Source: Acetobacter ghanensis (lineage in GTDB: Bacteria; Pseudomonadota; Alphaproteobacteria; Acetobacterales; Acetobacteraceae). From it: 64,000 bases of DNA. This document shows, one piece after another, positions 25,181-33,592 of the stretch; positions within the stretch are counted from its first letter, which is position 1; the number at the start of each line of letters is the position of its first letter. The position numbers and the translations under genes were made by a program. The notes below the pieces were generated by a model. The model ran no database searches, was not told where the DNA came from, and saw nothing but the letters and a program-made list of their open reading frames with translations. The stretch lies in assembly GCF_001499675.1 (NCBI RefSeq), contig NZ_LN609302.1, forward strand, positions 776,896-840,895, read 5' to 3'.

Positions 25181-25914
25181 AGAAAGAAACAATCGCAAAG
25201 CCCATAATCTTCTCCGGCCCGATGGTTCGCGCGCTTCTGGAAGGCCGGAAGACACAGACGCGGCGGGTTATGAAGGTTCAGCCGCAACCATACGTCGGTG
25301 GTGTTCATCCCAACCATGTGGCCAAGCATCCAGCGCCTTACATAGATGCCTATTGCTCCAAGAGAAAAACAACGGCCAACCCTAGAGGAATGAGCGAAGA
25401 TTGGTGCTGGTGGACAGAGGACGACAGGTGCGGTCCTTATGTGGGTAAATGCCCATACATTCCCAGCGACCTACTGTGGGTGCGGGAAACGTGGTCTCAC
25501 ACCGGTCAAGGTGTTTGGAAAGTCTCGGATGTATACCAGGCATTAGGAGGCGATATTGTTTATCGCGCTGATGAAAATGATGGAGCTATCGGATATTTCC
25601 CCTCCATCCACATGCCCCGCTGGGCCAGCCGCCTAACCCTGCGCGTGACGAATATCCGGGCAGAGCGGCTGCAGGATATTTCTGAGGACGATGCGCGGGC
25701 TGAGGGCGTCCGGAAAGAAGAATTTGGCAAGCATGCTCTATGGTCTGGCCGGGACACTGAACGGCCCACGCTGTCGTCTGCAAAGCGCGCCTTTTTAGAC
25801 CACATCTGGACAGACCTTTACGGCGAGCATGAAACGAAATCCGTAGGCGCGAACCCGTGGGTCTGGGTCTATGAGTTTGAGGTGATCCGCAAGAATGTGG
25901 GTGAGGTGTCATGA
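25177..25914 (+). CDS. ASCH-type phage protein
   Basis: 245 aa. The start IIFSGPMVRALLEGRKTQTR, the later LLWVRETW and the end SRLTLRVTNIRAERLQDI, then EDDARAEG, are hallmarks of a widespread phage family with an ASCH/PUA-like nucleic-acid-binding fold. Function in the phage cycle not known. Coupled on both sides by ATGA. Confidence 0.7.
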   Translation: MKKETIAKPIIFSGPMVRALLEGRKTQTRRVMKVQPQPYVGGVHPNHVAKHPAPYIDAYCSKRKTTANPRGMSEDWCWWTEDDRCGPYVGKCPYIPSDLLWVRETWSHTGQGVWKVSDVYQALGGDIVYRADENDGAIGYFPSIHMPRWASRLTLRVTNIRAERLQDISEDDARAEGVRKEEFGKHALWSGRDTERPTLSSAKRAFLDHIWTDLYGEHETKSVGANPWVWVYEFEVIRKNVGEVS

Positions 25915-26735
25915 GCAAAATCAAGACATGGATGCCCGTTTATATCGGCGATTATTTGGCTGATACGATGCGCCTTTCTACCCTCCAACATGGGGCATAT
26001 TTTTTGCTTATGATGGAGTACTGGCGGCAAGGCCCATTGCCTGACGATATGGATGAGCTTTCGGCAATCGCCAGAGCAGACAGGAAGGCTTGGGACAAGT
26101 CCATCTGGCCCACGCTAAAACGCTTCTTTTCCAAGGGAGAAGATGGGCTTTTGCATCAGAAGCGCATGGATACTGAGCTTGGAATTGCATCAGAAAAAAG
26201 CAGCAAACGCAGTGCGGCAGCCAATGCAAGATGGTCGAAAGAGGAATGCAAAACTGATGCAAATGCATATGCAAATGCATCCGGTTTGGATGTGCAAAAC
26301 GGAAACAAACAGGCATGCAAACCGCATTGTACGTGCGCGTCATGCGCGTCCGCGTCACCATCACCATCACATAATTCTTCCCTACGGTCAGAATTAGTGT
26401 GTGGTGCGCCTTCGGCTTCCGCGCCCCCCGCCAAACCCGACCCTCGCGGCCACAGACTGCCCGAAGATTGGCAGCCCAGCCCGGAGGACCGATCGTATGC
26501 CCTGAGCCTCGGCCTGAACCCGACAGAGGTTGCCGAGGTGTTTCGGAACTACTGGCACGATCTGGCTGGGGCTAAGGCTCGCAAGGTGAGTTGGTCGGGA
26601 ACGTGGAAAAACTGGTGCAGACAGGACGCCTCGAAGCGAGGAACCGCCAAGGCTTCAACCGGCAAGCCACAATCCCCGCTCTCCCAGCAGTTCGAACGGA
26701 TGCAGCGCCAATACGGCGACAGGACGGTAGCATGA
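25911..26735 (+). CDS. DUF1376 replication-type protein (YdaU-like)
   Basis: 274 aa. The N-terminal 90 residues (WMPVYIGDYLADTMRLSTLQ, HGAYFLLMMEYW) are the DUF1376 domain of phage replication genes; the C-terminal part (residues about 180-240, GLNPTEVAEVFRNYWHDLAG) is a second small domain. Between them is a low-complexity linker rich in Ala/Ser/Cys whose DNA contains a phased array of TGCAAA repeats. By position it may be the origin-binding initiator, as lambda O is. Confidence 0.7.
   Translation: MSKIKTWMPVYIGDYLADTMRLSTLQHGAYFLLMMEYWRQGPLPDDMDELSAIARADRKAWDKSIWPTLKRFFSKGEDGLLHQKRMDTELGIASEKSSKRSAAANARWSKEECKTDANAYANASGLDVQNGNKQACKPHCTCASCASASPSPSHNSSLRSELVCGAPSASAPPAKPDPRGHRLPEDWQPSPEDRSYALSLGLNPTEVAEVFRNYWHDLAGAKARKVSWSGTWKNWCRQDASKRGTAKASTGKPQSPLSQQFERMQRQYGDRTVA
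26225..26321. repeat. Phased TGCAAA iteron-like array (candidate phage origin)
   Basis: TGCAAA at 26247, 26258, 26270, 26293 and 26316, with a TGCAAG variant at 26225. Start-to-start distances are 22, 11, 12, 23 and 23 bases, that is one or two turns of the helix each. ATGCAT palindromes flank two copies. The array lies in the interdomain linker of the replication-type gene, where lambda carries its origin inside gene O. Confidence 0.5.
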
Positions 26736-26893
26736 CCCAGATTTCGCACTACGCCGGGCAGCGCGTTCCGGCCCTCAGTCAGCCCTGCTTGGGGCCATCG
26801 ACACCCGCGCTGTTGAGCGTGTTGGCCCCACCGAAACCGAGCAGGAGCGCCGGGACCGCCTGCGCCGTGGCGATGCCGCTCCGGGACTGGTGA
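26732..26893 (+). other. Coupled ATG frame upstream of 26890 gene (probable frameshifted 5' end)
   Basis: ATG 26732 overlaps the previous stop (ATGA) and begins MTQISHYAGQRVPA, but the rest of this frame is Pro/Ser-rich and ends at 26893. The frame of the next gene, read from about 26780, gives ALLGAIDTRAVERVGPTETE, which is protein-like yet has no start codon. One base change in length near 26765-26785 would join the two. Confidence 0.5.
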
Positions 26894-27615
26894 TCTCACT
26901 CGGACCCAAGCCGCAGCCGTCTGGCGCTGTGGTTGCCGAGGCCAAGCGCATCCTGCCCGACCTTGAGCGGGCCATGGAGCCGATGCCGAACGACCGGCTA
27001 GGCGTGGAAGTGGACCGGTTCCTCGACATGCTGAACGCAGCCGTGGCCAACCCGCAGGACGAGCAGGCACTCCAGATGCGCAAAATGGCCGTAGCCATGG
27101 CTTGCGAGGGAATGCCCGCCATCGTGTGGACGCCCGACACGCTGAGGCTGGCCGTGCGGCGGTTCAAGTTTTTCCCGGCTGCCGCTGAGTTCGTGGAGTT
27201 CATGGAGGATCAGCTTGCCCCGCTTCGCTCCCGGCTGGCTGGTGTGCGCATGGTCTCTCGTTGCACGCCCCGTGAGGAGCCTGTCCGCGAGCCGAAAACG
27301 CCAGAGGCCCGCGAGGCTGTGCGGAAGAAGGCGGCTGAGGCAACGGCGCGATTGCAGGCCCAGACCGCCGAGGATGAGCGCATTCGGAAGTTTGGATCGT
27401 GGACGCCGGAAGGTGCCGAAGGGCTGACAGGCCGCGCCCTTGCCGCCGCCCTCAAGCGGGAACTGCCCGGGCTGTCTGGAGACCTGCTGAACGTGACACG
27501 CCAGAGGATTGAAGTTTTGGAGCGCGCCGCGTCTCTGGCTGCCGCTATGGGCTTCAATTCACCCAAAGAGCCGCGAGGTTTGTCGGAGAGCGCGGGGAAG
27601 GTCTTTTCTCGGTAA
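26890..27615 (+). CDS. Hypothetical early phage protein, 5' end apparently out of frame
   Basis: 241 aa from GTG 26890. AMACEGMPAIVWTPDTLRLA and VRRFKFFPAAAEFVEFMED are shared by a family that follows replication genes in many phages; the C-terminal half is Arg/Ala-rich and helical. The true N-terminus probably lies at 26732 in another frame. Function unknown, perhaps replication-linked. Confidence 0.62.
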   Translation: MISLGPKPQPSGAVVAEAKRILPDLERAMEPMPNDRLGVEVDRFLDMLNAAVANPQDEQALQMRKMAVAMACEGMPAIVWTPDTLRLAVRRFKFFPAAAEFVEFMEDQLAPLRSRLAGVRMVSRCTPREEPVREPKTPEAREAVRKKAAEATARLQAQTAEDERIRKFGSWTPEGAEGLTGRALAAALKRELPGLSGDLLNVTRQRIEVLERAASLAAAMGFNSPKEPRGLSESAGKVFSR

Positions 27616-27672
27616 TCGTTATGTCTGGGCGTTAGACTGCCCTGTGCGGGCATTGTGGAGGATTTTAGGGGT

Positions 27673-27834
27673 ATGTTGAAATTAGCGTTGTTGTTCTGGG
27701 TTGGGTGTTTGGGGTGCGTTGTGGGAGCGTGTATCGCTGCCAGCGCGCCGGTTGTTGCGTGGACATTAGCGGGGTGCTGGATGGCTATTTCTGCGGTCGC
27801 ATCCCTCTGCCTGACAGTGAGGAGATGGTCATGA
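27673..27834 (+). CDS. 53-aa two-span membrane protein
   Basis: MLKLALLFWVGCLGCVVGAC and a second hydrophobic segment WTLAGCWMAISAVASLCLTV, ending in a basic RRWS. GAGGATTTTAGGGG precedes the ATG and the stop overlaps the next start (ATGA). Unknown role. Confidence 0.58.
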   Translation: MLKLALLFWVGCLGCVVGACIAASAPVVAWTLAGCWMAISAVASLCLTVRRWS

Positions 27835-28028
27835 CCGAATGGGGAACCGGCCACGAGCCAGACCCGGAAGAGCTGGTGGATTTCATGACTACCGAAGGGT
27901 GCGGACCGGTGCGGGTGCCGCATATTGAGCTGCACCCGATCCCACTTCATGCGCCGGAGGAGGGGTTGTTGGATGAGGAGATTTTGCCGTTGTTTCGTGA
28001 TTGGCAGCGGGGTCCAAAAGTGGCTTAG
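27831..28028 (+). CDS. 65-aa acidic hypothetical protein
   Basis: MTEWGTGHEPDPEELVDFMT, strongly acidic throughout, ending FRDWQRGPKVA. Acidic small phage proteins sometimes mimic DNA, but nothing here proves that. ATGA coupled to the membrane gene before it. Confidence 0.55.
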   Translation: MTEWGTGHEPDPEELVDFMTTEGCGPVRVPHIELHPIPLHAPEEGLLDEEILPLFRDWQRGPKVA

Positions 28029-28062
28029 GGTACCGTTTCACGGTCAGTGAAAGGATTCTGTG

Positions 28063-28323
28063 ATGACCAATAATGCTCATGAAGTTGTTTTGGCTGAAGA
28101 AACAATTATTTTACCGGGCGACAAGGTTAGGGTTGGCCCCGATGCGGATGCTCCGTTTAAAAGAAAAATTGATGAAAATGGAGTGTGCGTAGATTCGGTA
28201 AATTCCTCCAAAGGGTTCCCCGTTAAAATAAAATTTGATGATGGTGTCGTTATTGAGGGATTTCGGAGTGGATTGATCATGACGGAACGTTATGGAGGAT
28301 CAGCACCGGTGCCAGGGAATTAA
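28063..28323 (+). CDS. Hypothetical small beta-rich protein
   Basis: 86 aa. LAEETIILPGDKVRVGPDAD and KGFPVKIKFDDGVVIEGFRS suggest a small beta-barrel. AAAGGA precedes ATG 28063. More AT-rich than its neighbours, so possibly a recent arrival. Confidence 0.55.
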   Translation: MTNNAHEVVLAEETIILPGDKVRVGPDADAPFKRKIDENGVCVDSVNSSKGFPVKIKFDDGVVIEGFRSGLIMTERYGGSAPVPGN

Positions 28324-28443
28324 CCCCGTCTGTGTACAACCCTGTGGATAGCGGGTACTGTCGCAAAATATCGACACGTAGAAACGCAGGGTGACGCGCG
28401 TTTTCGCTGTACATTCGTGGGGTTTTGTGATTCTGTTGGTGGT

Positions 28444-28548
28444 ATGAAAAGCCATCGTAAAAAGCGTTCATTTTTCCGCAAGCGTGGCAACGGCCCGTTT
28501 CAGCCAATATTCCGCATCCCAACATTTCTAAACGGTTGGTGGCTGTAA
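28444..28548 (+). CDS. Possible 34-aa basic peptide
   Basis: MKSHRKKRSFFRKRGNGPFQ and an end LNGWWL. Very basic N-terminal half, aromatic end; GGTGGT lies before the ATG and the next gene starts two bases after the stop. Weak support: too short to judge by composition. The 120 bases before it (28324-28443) hold no gene that I can support. Confidence 0.3.
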   Translation: MKSHRKKRSFFRKRGNGPFQPIFRIPTFLNGWWL

Positions 28549-28549
28549 A

Positions 28550-28696
28550 ATGACCACCTCCCCCTTCAAGCCCACAAACTCCGAAATCTACGCGCCGCCC
28601 CGAAACTGGGATGTGGCCTGTGCACTCTGCAACTTGCGCGCTGGGGTGCCGTTGACTGAGGCGCAGAAGGCTTTGGTGGAGAAAGCGGGGAAATGA
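28550..28696 (+). CDS. 48-aa hypothetical protein
   Basis: MTTSPFKPTNSEIYAPPRNW then DVACALCNLRAGVPLTEAQK. A single CxLC pair. Its stop overlaps the start of the HicA-like gene (ATGA), which is the main support for translation. Confidence 0.5.
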   Translation: MTTSPFKPTNSEIYAPPRNWDVACALCNLRAGVPLTEAQKALVEKAGK

Positions 28697-28896
28697 AGCT
28701 CGGTCGCCACTGCATCAAGGAGGTGCTCTCCCGCGTTAAAGCGCGGGGATGGAGCGCCGAGATTACGAATGGCGGCCATATCAGGTGGCGGCATAGAAGC
28801 GGGGCTTTCCTGTTCGGGTCCGCGACCCCGGGGGATAGCCGCTCAATGAAAAACCTTATGGCTCAGATGAAGCGTGTTGAAATGAGGGTTGTTTGA
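28693..28896 (+). CDS. HicA-like dsRNA-binding-fold protein
   Basis: 67 aa. KEVLSRVKARGWSAEITNGG, HIRWRHRSGAFLF and TPGDSRSMKNLMAQMKR follow the HicA toxin/YcfA layout, with the key His in GGHIRW. HicA toxins cut mRNA; no HicB antitoxin is next to it, so it may be a phage effector of the same fold rather than a toxin-antitoxin pair. Confidence 0.6.
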   Translation: MKLGRHCIKEVLSRVKARGWSAEITNGGHIRWRHRSGAFLFGSATPGDSRSMKNLMAQMKRVEMRVV

Positions 28897-28897
28897 T

Positions 28898-29455
28898 ATG
28901 GGGAAAGTTGCTGCGCGCCCTCGGTATGAAATTCCGGTTGCGGTGGATAATGGGCCTACGCCTGAGCGGGCGGGGAAGTCGGTGTTTACCGCCGGAAGGC
29001 CATCACGCGAACAGACCGTTGTGGACGCCCTGCTGAAAGCGCAGGAGATCACGCAGGAAGCCGCGAACGCTGCCGATAAGTGGTATCGGACGTGGGTGTT
29101 TGCGTATCAGGGTTACAAGGAGTTCCCTGAAAACCACACGGCAAATTGCGAGATCAGGCATGATGATCTTTCATGGTTGATGACACGGGCTGATGCGGCC
29201 GGGCAGATTTTCGATGTCCGTAAAGCGCTGGGCATGTGTGGCGAGGTTCGCCTGAAGGCAATGCTGGTCGAAAAGCTTTCGTTCAAGCAGATGGCTGGGG
29301 TTCTTTTCCCTGCCGTGTCCTCTGATCTGGGGCGCAAGAAAGTGTCTGCTCAATGCTCCCTCCTTCTTGAGCAGTTGGCAGAGTTCTACGCAACCCAGCG
29401 CAAGAAAAAGCACGATGCTGAAAAAGCTTGTACCCCGGTACCTTTGCCGGTATAA
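28898..29455 (+). CDS. Candidate late-gene regulator in the position of lambda Q
   Basis: 185 aa. N-terminal half polar (KVAARPRYEIPVAVDNGPTP), then a helical domain ending SFKQMAGVLFPAVSSDLGRK and LLLEQLAEFYATQRKKKHDAEK, HTH-like and basic. I do not recognise the family. It is the last gene before the terminase operon, and its final codons contain the TTGTACC promoter-like element, exactly as Q precedes pR'. Start ATG 28898 with GAGGG upstream. Confidence 0.6.
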   Translation: MGKVAARPRYEIPVAVDNGPTPERAGKSVFTAGRPSREQTVVDALLKAQEITQEAANAADKWYRTWVFAYQGYKEFPENHTANCEIRHDDLSWLMTRADAAGQIFDVRKALGMCGEVRLKAMLVEKLSFKQMAGVLFPAVSSDLGRKKVSAQCSLLLEQLAEFYATQRKKKHDAEKACTPVPLPV

Positions 29456-29456
29456 A
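29428..29456 (+). promoter_or_regulatory. Late promoter-like element A (terminase operon)
   Basis: TTGTAC (29428-29433), 17-base spacer, TATAAA (29451-29456). The surrounding TTGTACCCCGGTACCTTT is nearly repeated at 52622 and its core TTGTACCC recurs at 52559 and 49122. A terminator follows 30 bases later, before the first late gene. Confidence 0.6.
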
Positions 29457-29486
29457 AAACATCATCATCGCAAGATGTATGTTCGA

Positions 29487-29510
29487 GAGCCGCCTTCGGG
29501 TGGCTTTTTT
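29487..29510 (+). terminator. Terminator just before the terminase operon
   Basis: Stem GCCGCC (29489-29494), loop TTCG, GGTGGC (29499-29504), then six T. It ends 14 bases before the ATG of the terminase small subunit, so it either ends early transcription or must be read through from element A. Confidence 0.8.
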
Positions 29511-29524
29511 CGTTTGAGGGCGTA

Positions 29525-29959
29525 ATGGTAAGCAAGATGAAAGCAGGAAGGCCATCTGTTTTCTCGCCAGCCATTGAAGACGAAATTTGTGCGCGGATCA
29601 TAGAGGGCGAAAGCCTGCGCTCTATATGCCGAGATGATCACATGCCGGGTCAAAGCACGGTATTTGGGTGGCTGGAAAGTAGCGCTTATGCCGATTTCCG
29701 GAGCAGGTACGCGCAGGCACGCGCGCGGGCGGCAGAAGCGTTTGAAGATGAAATAATCGATGTTGCGCGTACAGCAACTGCCGAGGATGCCGCTGCCAAG
29801 CGCCTGCATGTTGACACCCTCAAGTGGGTCATGTCCAAGCGTGCACCCAAGGTTTACGGCGACAAGATCACGCAGGAACACACCGGCCCAGACGGAGGCC
29901 CGGTGCAGGTGTCCGAAGTCCGCCGCGTCATTGTAAGGCCGCCCGACAAGAAAGAATGA
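29525..29959 (+). CDS. Terminase small subunit
   Basis: 144 aa. HTH-type N-terminus (AIEDEICARIIEGESLRSIC, then STVFGWLE) and a helical oligomerisation part ending KWVMSKRAPKVYGDKITQEH, typical of small terminases that recognise the packaging site. It is directly coupled (ATGA) to the large subunit. Confidence 0.9.
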   Translation: MVSKMKAGRPSVFSPAIEDEICARIIEGESLRSICRDDHMPGQSTVFGWLESSAYADFRSRYAQARARAAEAFEDEIIDVARTATAEDAAAKRLHVDTLKWVMSKRAPKVYGDKITQEHTGPDGGPVQVSEVRRVIVRPPDKKE

Positions 29960-31200
29960 CAGCCCTTTCCATACCCACCGCCGAGGTATTCGAGCCGCTG
30001 CTGGCTCCATGTCGATACAAGGGTGCGTATGGTGGGCGTGGTTCGGGCAAGTCGCACTTCTTCGGCGAGTGCATTGTTGAAGAACACCTTCGGATGCCGG
30101 GCCACCGCACGGTCTGTATCCGTGAGGTTCAGAAGTCTATCGAGCGATCTTCGAAACAGTTGATCGTAGACAAGATCAACAAGTTCAACCTGAACGCATC
30201 GTTCGACGTTCAGGACCAGCTTATCAAAACTCCCGGCGGCGGCCTGATCATCTTTCAGGGGATGCAGAACCACACGGCGGACAGCATAAAGTCTCTGGAA
30301 GGGTTTGACCGGGCGTGGATTGAAGAGGCGCAGTCTATCAGCGCGTATTCGTGGCGTATGCTGCGCCCGACCATGCGTAAGGCTGGCTCTGAGATATGGG
30401 CAAGCTGGAACCCGGCTAGTCCAGAAGATCCGATTGATGACTTCTTTCGTGGCCCCGGTTCTGATCGTTCTGACCTCATTGCGGTGCGGGCGAACTGGTC
30501 TGACAACCCATGGTTTAGTGACGGCACGCTCCCGACTGAGCGGGTAGAAGATCAGCGCGCCCGGCCTGACGAATACGGCCACATCTGGGAGGGTGATTAC
30601 ATCACCATTTCGGATGCCATCATCTTTCGTAACCGCGTCTCCATTGAGGAGTTTACTGCTCCAGAGGGCGCGCGGTTTTACTATGGCGTGGACTGGGGCT
30701 TTGCCAAAGACCCGATCGCTGCGGTTCGCTGCTTCATCCTGAACGATTGCCTGTATGTCGATTACGAGGCGGGTGGCGTGGGGGTTGAGCTTGATGATAC
30801 TCCCGCAGTGCTGGAGGAAATACCAGATGCCTACCGCTGGCCGTGGAAGGCGGATGGAGCAAGGCCAGAGACAATCAGCTTTCTGGCCAACCGCTTCGGC
30901 TTCAAGATCAGTGCCGCCGACAAGTGGCCCGGTAGCGTTGAGGACGGCATCGCCCGGCTGAAAGCCTTCAAGAAGATTGTGGTGCACCCGCGCTGCAAGC
31001 GTCTGGCCGAAGAGTTCCGCAAGTATTCGTACAAGGTGGACAAGAAAACGGAAGACGTTCTGCCGCTCATTGCTGATGCGTGGAACCACTGGATCGACGC
31101 GCTGCGCTACGCTCTGGATGGCGTCATACAGAACCGGCGCAGGATGCCGAAGTTTACCGCCGACACAGTCAACAAAATAGCCCAACAGGGACGAAGATGA
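29956..31200 (+). CDS. Terminase large subunit (PBSX-type)
   Basis: 414 aa packaging motor. Walker A GGRGSGKSHFF (about residue 25), Walker B-like FDRAWIEEAQSI (about 116), and nuclease acidic residue in YYGVDWGFAKDP (about 238). The ATG at 29956 (ATGA overlap) gives the family N-terminus; the longer frame to 29824 is a shadow. ATGA coupled to the portal gene as well. Confidence 0.95.
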   Translation: MTALSIPTAEVFEPLLAPCRYKGAYGGRGSGKSHFFGECIVEEHLRMPGHRTVCIREVQKSIERSSKQLIVDKINKFNLNASFDVQDQLIKTPGGGLIIFQGMQNHTADSIKSLEGFDRAWIEEAQSISAYSWRMLRPTMRKAGSEIWASWNPASPEDPIDDFFRGPGSDRSDLIAVRANWSDNPWFSDGTLPTERVEDQRARPDEYGHIWEGDYITISDAIIFRNRVSIEEFTAPEGARFYYGVDWGFAKDPIAAVRCFILNDCLYVDYEAGGVGVELDDTPAVLEEIPDAYRWPWKADGARPETISFLANRFGFKISAADKWPGSVEDGIARLKAFKKIVVHPRCKRLAEEFRKYSYKVDKKTEDVLPLIADAWNHWIDALRYALDGVIQNRRRMPKFTADTVNKIAQQGRR

Positions 31201-32780
31201 AGCTGCTCAACTGGTTCAAGCGTAAGCCGGAGCCTGCGCCCGCTCCTGCGCGCGTAGAGCCAGTCGCGCCCACCAAAGACCGGCGCAGAATGCCTCGGTT
31301 CTCTGTCCAGTCGCCAGAGGATTTGCAGGCGTTGGCCGAGAAGTTGTTCACGCCCTACCAGCCCCCCAAGGGCGTGCGTGGAGACGGGCAGGCCGGACTG
31401 GCCATGGATAGCAGCCTCTCTGCCTACATGGGCGCGAATTACAACATCGTCAGCAACTTCATTGCCGATGGACTGAATTTCAAGGGCTACGCAGACCTTG
31501 CGGCCATGATGCTGCGGGCTGAGTTCCGCAAGCCGGTGGAGACGATTGCCAAGGAAACCACGCGTGAGTGGATCAAGTTTCGTTCGACCGATACCGACGA
31601 GGACGAAGACGACGAGGAAATAGCTGACAAGATCCGTGAGCTTGAAAAAGAGTTCCTGCGCCTGCGTGTACGCGATGTGGTGCGGCGCCAGATCACGCAC
31701 GGGCTTGGGTATGGACTAGGGCATATCTGGATTGGAATTAAGGGCAGGCCACTCAACTCGGCCGGGCAGAATATCCCGCTCAAGATCAACGCCAACGGTA
31801 TGGCCAAGGGAACGCTTGACCGGCTGGTAAACATTGATCCCATCTGGACCAACCCGAACACCTACAACGCAGATAATCCCCTCAAGGAAAACTACTACCG
31901 GCCCGACAACTGGTGGGTGCAGGGCGTTCTGGTTCATCACACCCGGCTGCTGACCGTGGTGCCGTATGAAGTGCCGGACATTCTCAAGCCCGCGTTCAAC
32001 TTCGGCGGCCTGTCCCTCACGCAGCAGCTTGAAGCCTACGTGCACAACTTCCTGCGCACGCGTCAGTCTGTTTCCGACATGGCGAGCAACTTTGCCACCA
32101 AGGTTCTGAAAACGGACATGACCGGGAACATGCAGGCCGATAACTGCATGAGCTATGGCGACATAGATGCGGACAGCGTGACCGGGCGTGTTGCGGCCAT
32201 GAACGTATGGCAGAGCAACAACGGCACGTTCGTTATCGACAAGGAAAGCGAGGACTTCGACATAAAGACCGCGCCGCTCTCCGGCCTTGGAGAACTACAG
32301 GCGCAGTCTCAGGAGTTCATGGCGGGCATTCCCGGCATCCCCCTGGTCAAGCTGTTCGGCATCCAGCCGCAGGGTTTGAACGCCAGCAGTGAAGGCGAGA
32401 TCAGGGTCTTTTACGACGAGATAGCCGCGTTTCAGGAGGCCAATGTCGGCCCGACTGTGCGCGCCATCTTCAATCTGGCCCAGATTAACCTTTGGGGCGA
32501 GATCGACGAGCGGCTTGATTTTGAGTTCATCCACCTGTGGCAGCTTTCCGAGAAAGAGGCGGCAGAGGTGGAGAAGATCAAGACGGACACGGACGCGGTG
32601 AACGTGCAGGCGGGGGTTGTTGCCCCCGAGGAAGCACGCAAACGGCAGGCAGCGGACCCGCAGAGCATTTACCGCAACGTCAGTCTGGCCGGGCCACCGC
32701 CCGAACCGCCAGACCCAGAAACAGACGGCGCAGGGCTTGAAGGGGTGTTGCGGCGTGGCGAGGAAAGCGAGGACGGTTAG
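31197..32780 (+). CDS. DUF1073-family portal protein
   Basis: 527 aa. GLGYGLGHIWIGIKG and the later GIPLVKLFGIQPQGLNASSE followed by EIRVFYDEIAAFQEA are DUF1073 hallmarks; the protein forms the ring through which DNA enters the head. Proteins of this family are sometimes labelled Acb1-like in databases; the gene order (terminase before, morphogenesis gene after) shows a portal. The C-terminus is Pro/Glu-rich. Confidence 0.88.
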   Translation: MKLLNWFKRKPEPAPAPARVEPVAPTKDRRRMPRFSVQSPEDLQALAEKLFTPYQPPKGVRGDGQAGLAMDSSLSAYMGANYNIVSNFIADGLNFKGYADLAAMMLRAEFRKPVETIAKETTREWIKFRSTDTDEDEDDEEIADKIRELEKEFLRLRVRDVVRRQITHGLGYGLGHIWIGIKGRPLNSAGQNIPLKINANGMAKGTLDRLVNIDPIWTNPNTYNADNPLKENYYRPDNWWVQGVLVHHTRLLTVVPYEVPDILKPAFNFGGLSLTQQLEAYVHNFLRTRQSVSDMASNFATKVLKTDMTGNMQADNCMSYGDIDADSVTGRVAAMNVWQSNNGTFVIDKESEDFDIKTAPLSGLGELQAQSQEFMAGIPGIPLVKLFGIQPQGLNASSEGEIRVFYDEIAAFQEANVGPTVRAIFNLAQINLWGEIDERLDFEFIHLWQLSEKEAAEVEKIKTDTDAVNVQAGVVAPEEARKRQAADPQSIYRNVSLAGPPPEPPDPETDGAGLEGVLRRGEESEDG

Positions 32781-33592
32781 TGGTCAAACTCCGGTGTCAG
32801 TCAGCGCAGGGCAAGCGCATTGCCCCTGTGCGGGCTAGTGCCGGGGTCGAGGCGCAATACTACCAAGCCATGCACGCCATGCTTCGGCGGATGCACAAGG
32901 AAGTCCTGAACGATCTGGCTAAAGCGTACAAAGCTGCTGAACCCCAGATCGCGCAGGATGCCTCCCCATTGGCCCGACTGGTCAAGGTCATGGATCAGCT
33001 TACGGCCAAGTGGCGCAAGCGGTTCGATGATGCCGCCGACGAAATGGCCAAGCGGTTTGTGAAGTCGGCTCAGACCTACACACAGAGTTCGTTTCAGGCT
33101 GAGTTGAAGCGCAACGGGTTTACCGTGCAGTTCAAGCCTACGCGCTATGTGCAGGACATGACCTCTCGCTCCATTGCCGAGAACGTCAATCTGATCAAGG
33201 GCATGTCTGACGACCACCTCAAGGGCATTGAGACTGCGGTCAATATGTCCGTGATGCGTGGCCGCGACCTGTCTAGCCTAAGCGAAGCGCTCCAGAAGCA
33301 ATACGGCATCAGCCGCCGCCGGGCCGCTTTCATTGCCCGCGACCAGAACAACAAGGCCACGTCCGTCATCAACCGGGCGAGGCAAACTGAGCTTGGTCTG
33401 AAAGAGGGCATCTGGGTGCACTCATCAGGCGGGAAGCACCCGAGGCCAGACCATGTGAAGGCCGGGAAAGACCGGCTTCGTTTCAATCTGACCAAGGGCG
33501 CTTACATTGGGGGTCGCTGGATACACCCCGGCGAGGATCCAAACTGCCGGTGCACATGGTCCGTGATTATTCCGGGGTTTGACGATGACTGA
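32780..33592 (+). CDS. Phage head morphogenesis protein (SPP1 gp7 / Mu F-like)
   Basis: 270 aa from GTG 32780, overlapping the portal stop by one base. Middle: [20 protein letters not shown] and [21 protein letters not shown]-terminus [17 protein letters not shown] with the CxC end, all classic for the gp7/MuF minor head family. A few copies sit inside the head near the portal. Confidence 0.9.
   Translation: MVKLRCQSAQGKRIAPVRASAGVEAQYYQAMHAMLRRMHKEVLNDLAKAYKAAEPQIAQDASPLARLVKVMDQLTAKWRKRFDDAADEMAKRFVKSAQTYTQSSFQAELKRNGFTVQFKPTRYVQDMTSRSIAENVNLIKGMSDDHLKGIETAVNMSVMRGRDLSSLSEALQKQYGISRRRAAFIARDQNNKATSVINRARQTELGLKEGIWVHSSGGKHPRPDHVKAGKDRLRFNLTKGAYIGGRWIHPGEDPNCRCTWSVIIPGFDDD

Noticed and set aside
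26320..26380. CATCACCAT and GCGCGTC short repeats as a CRISPR or tag-like element
   Set aside because: They are a few short simple repeats coding a Ser/Pro/His linker; there are no spacers. I saw no CRISPR array anywhere in the window, and the Cas2-like gene stands alone.
29854..31185. A 443-codon minus-strand frame opposite the terminase
   Set aside because: Shadow of the terminase large subunit, whose Walker and nuclease motifs identify the real strand.
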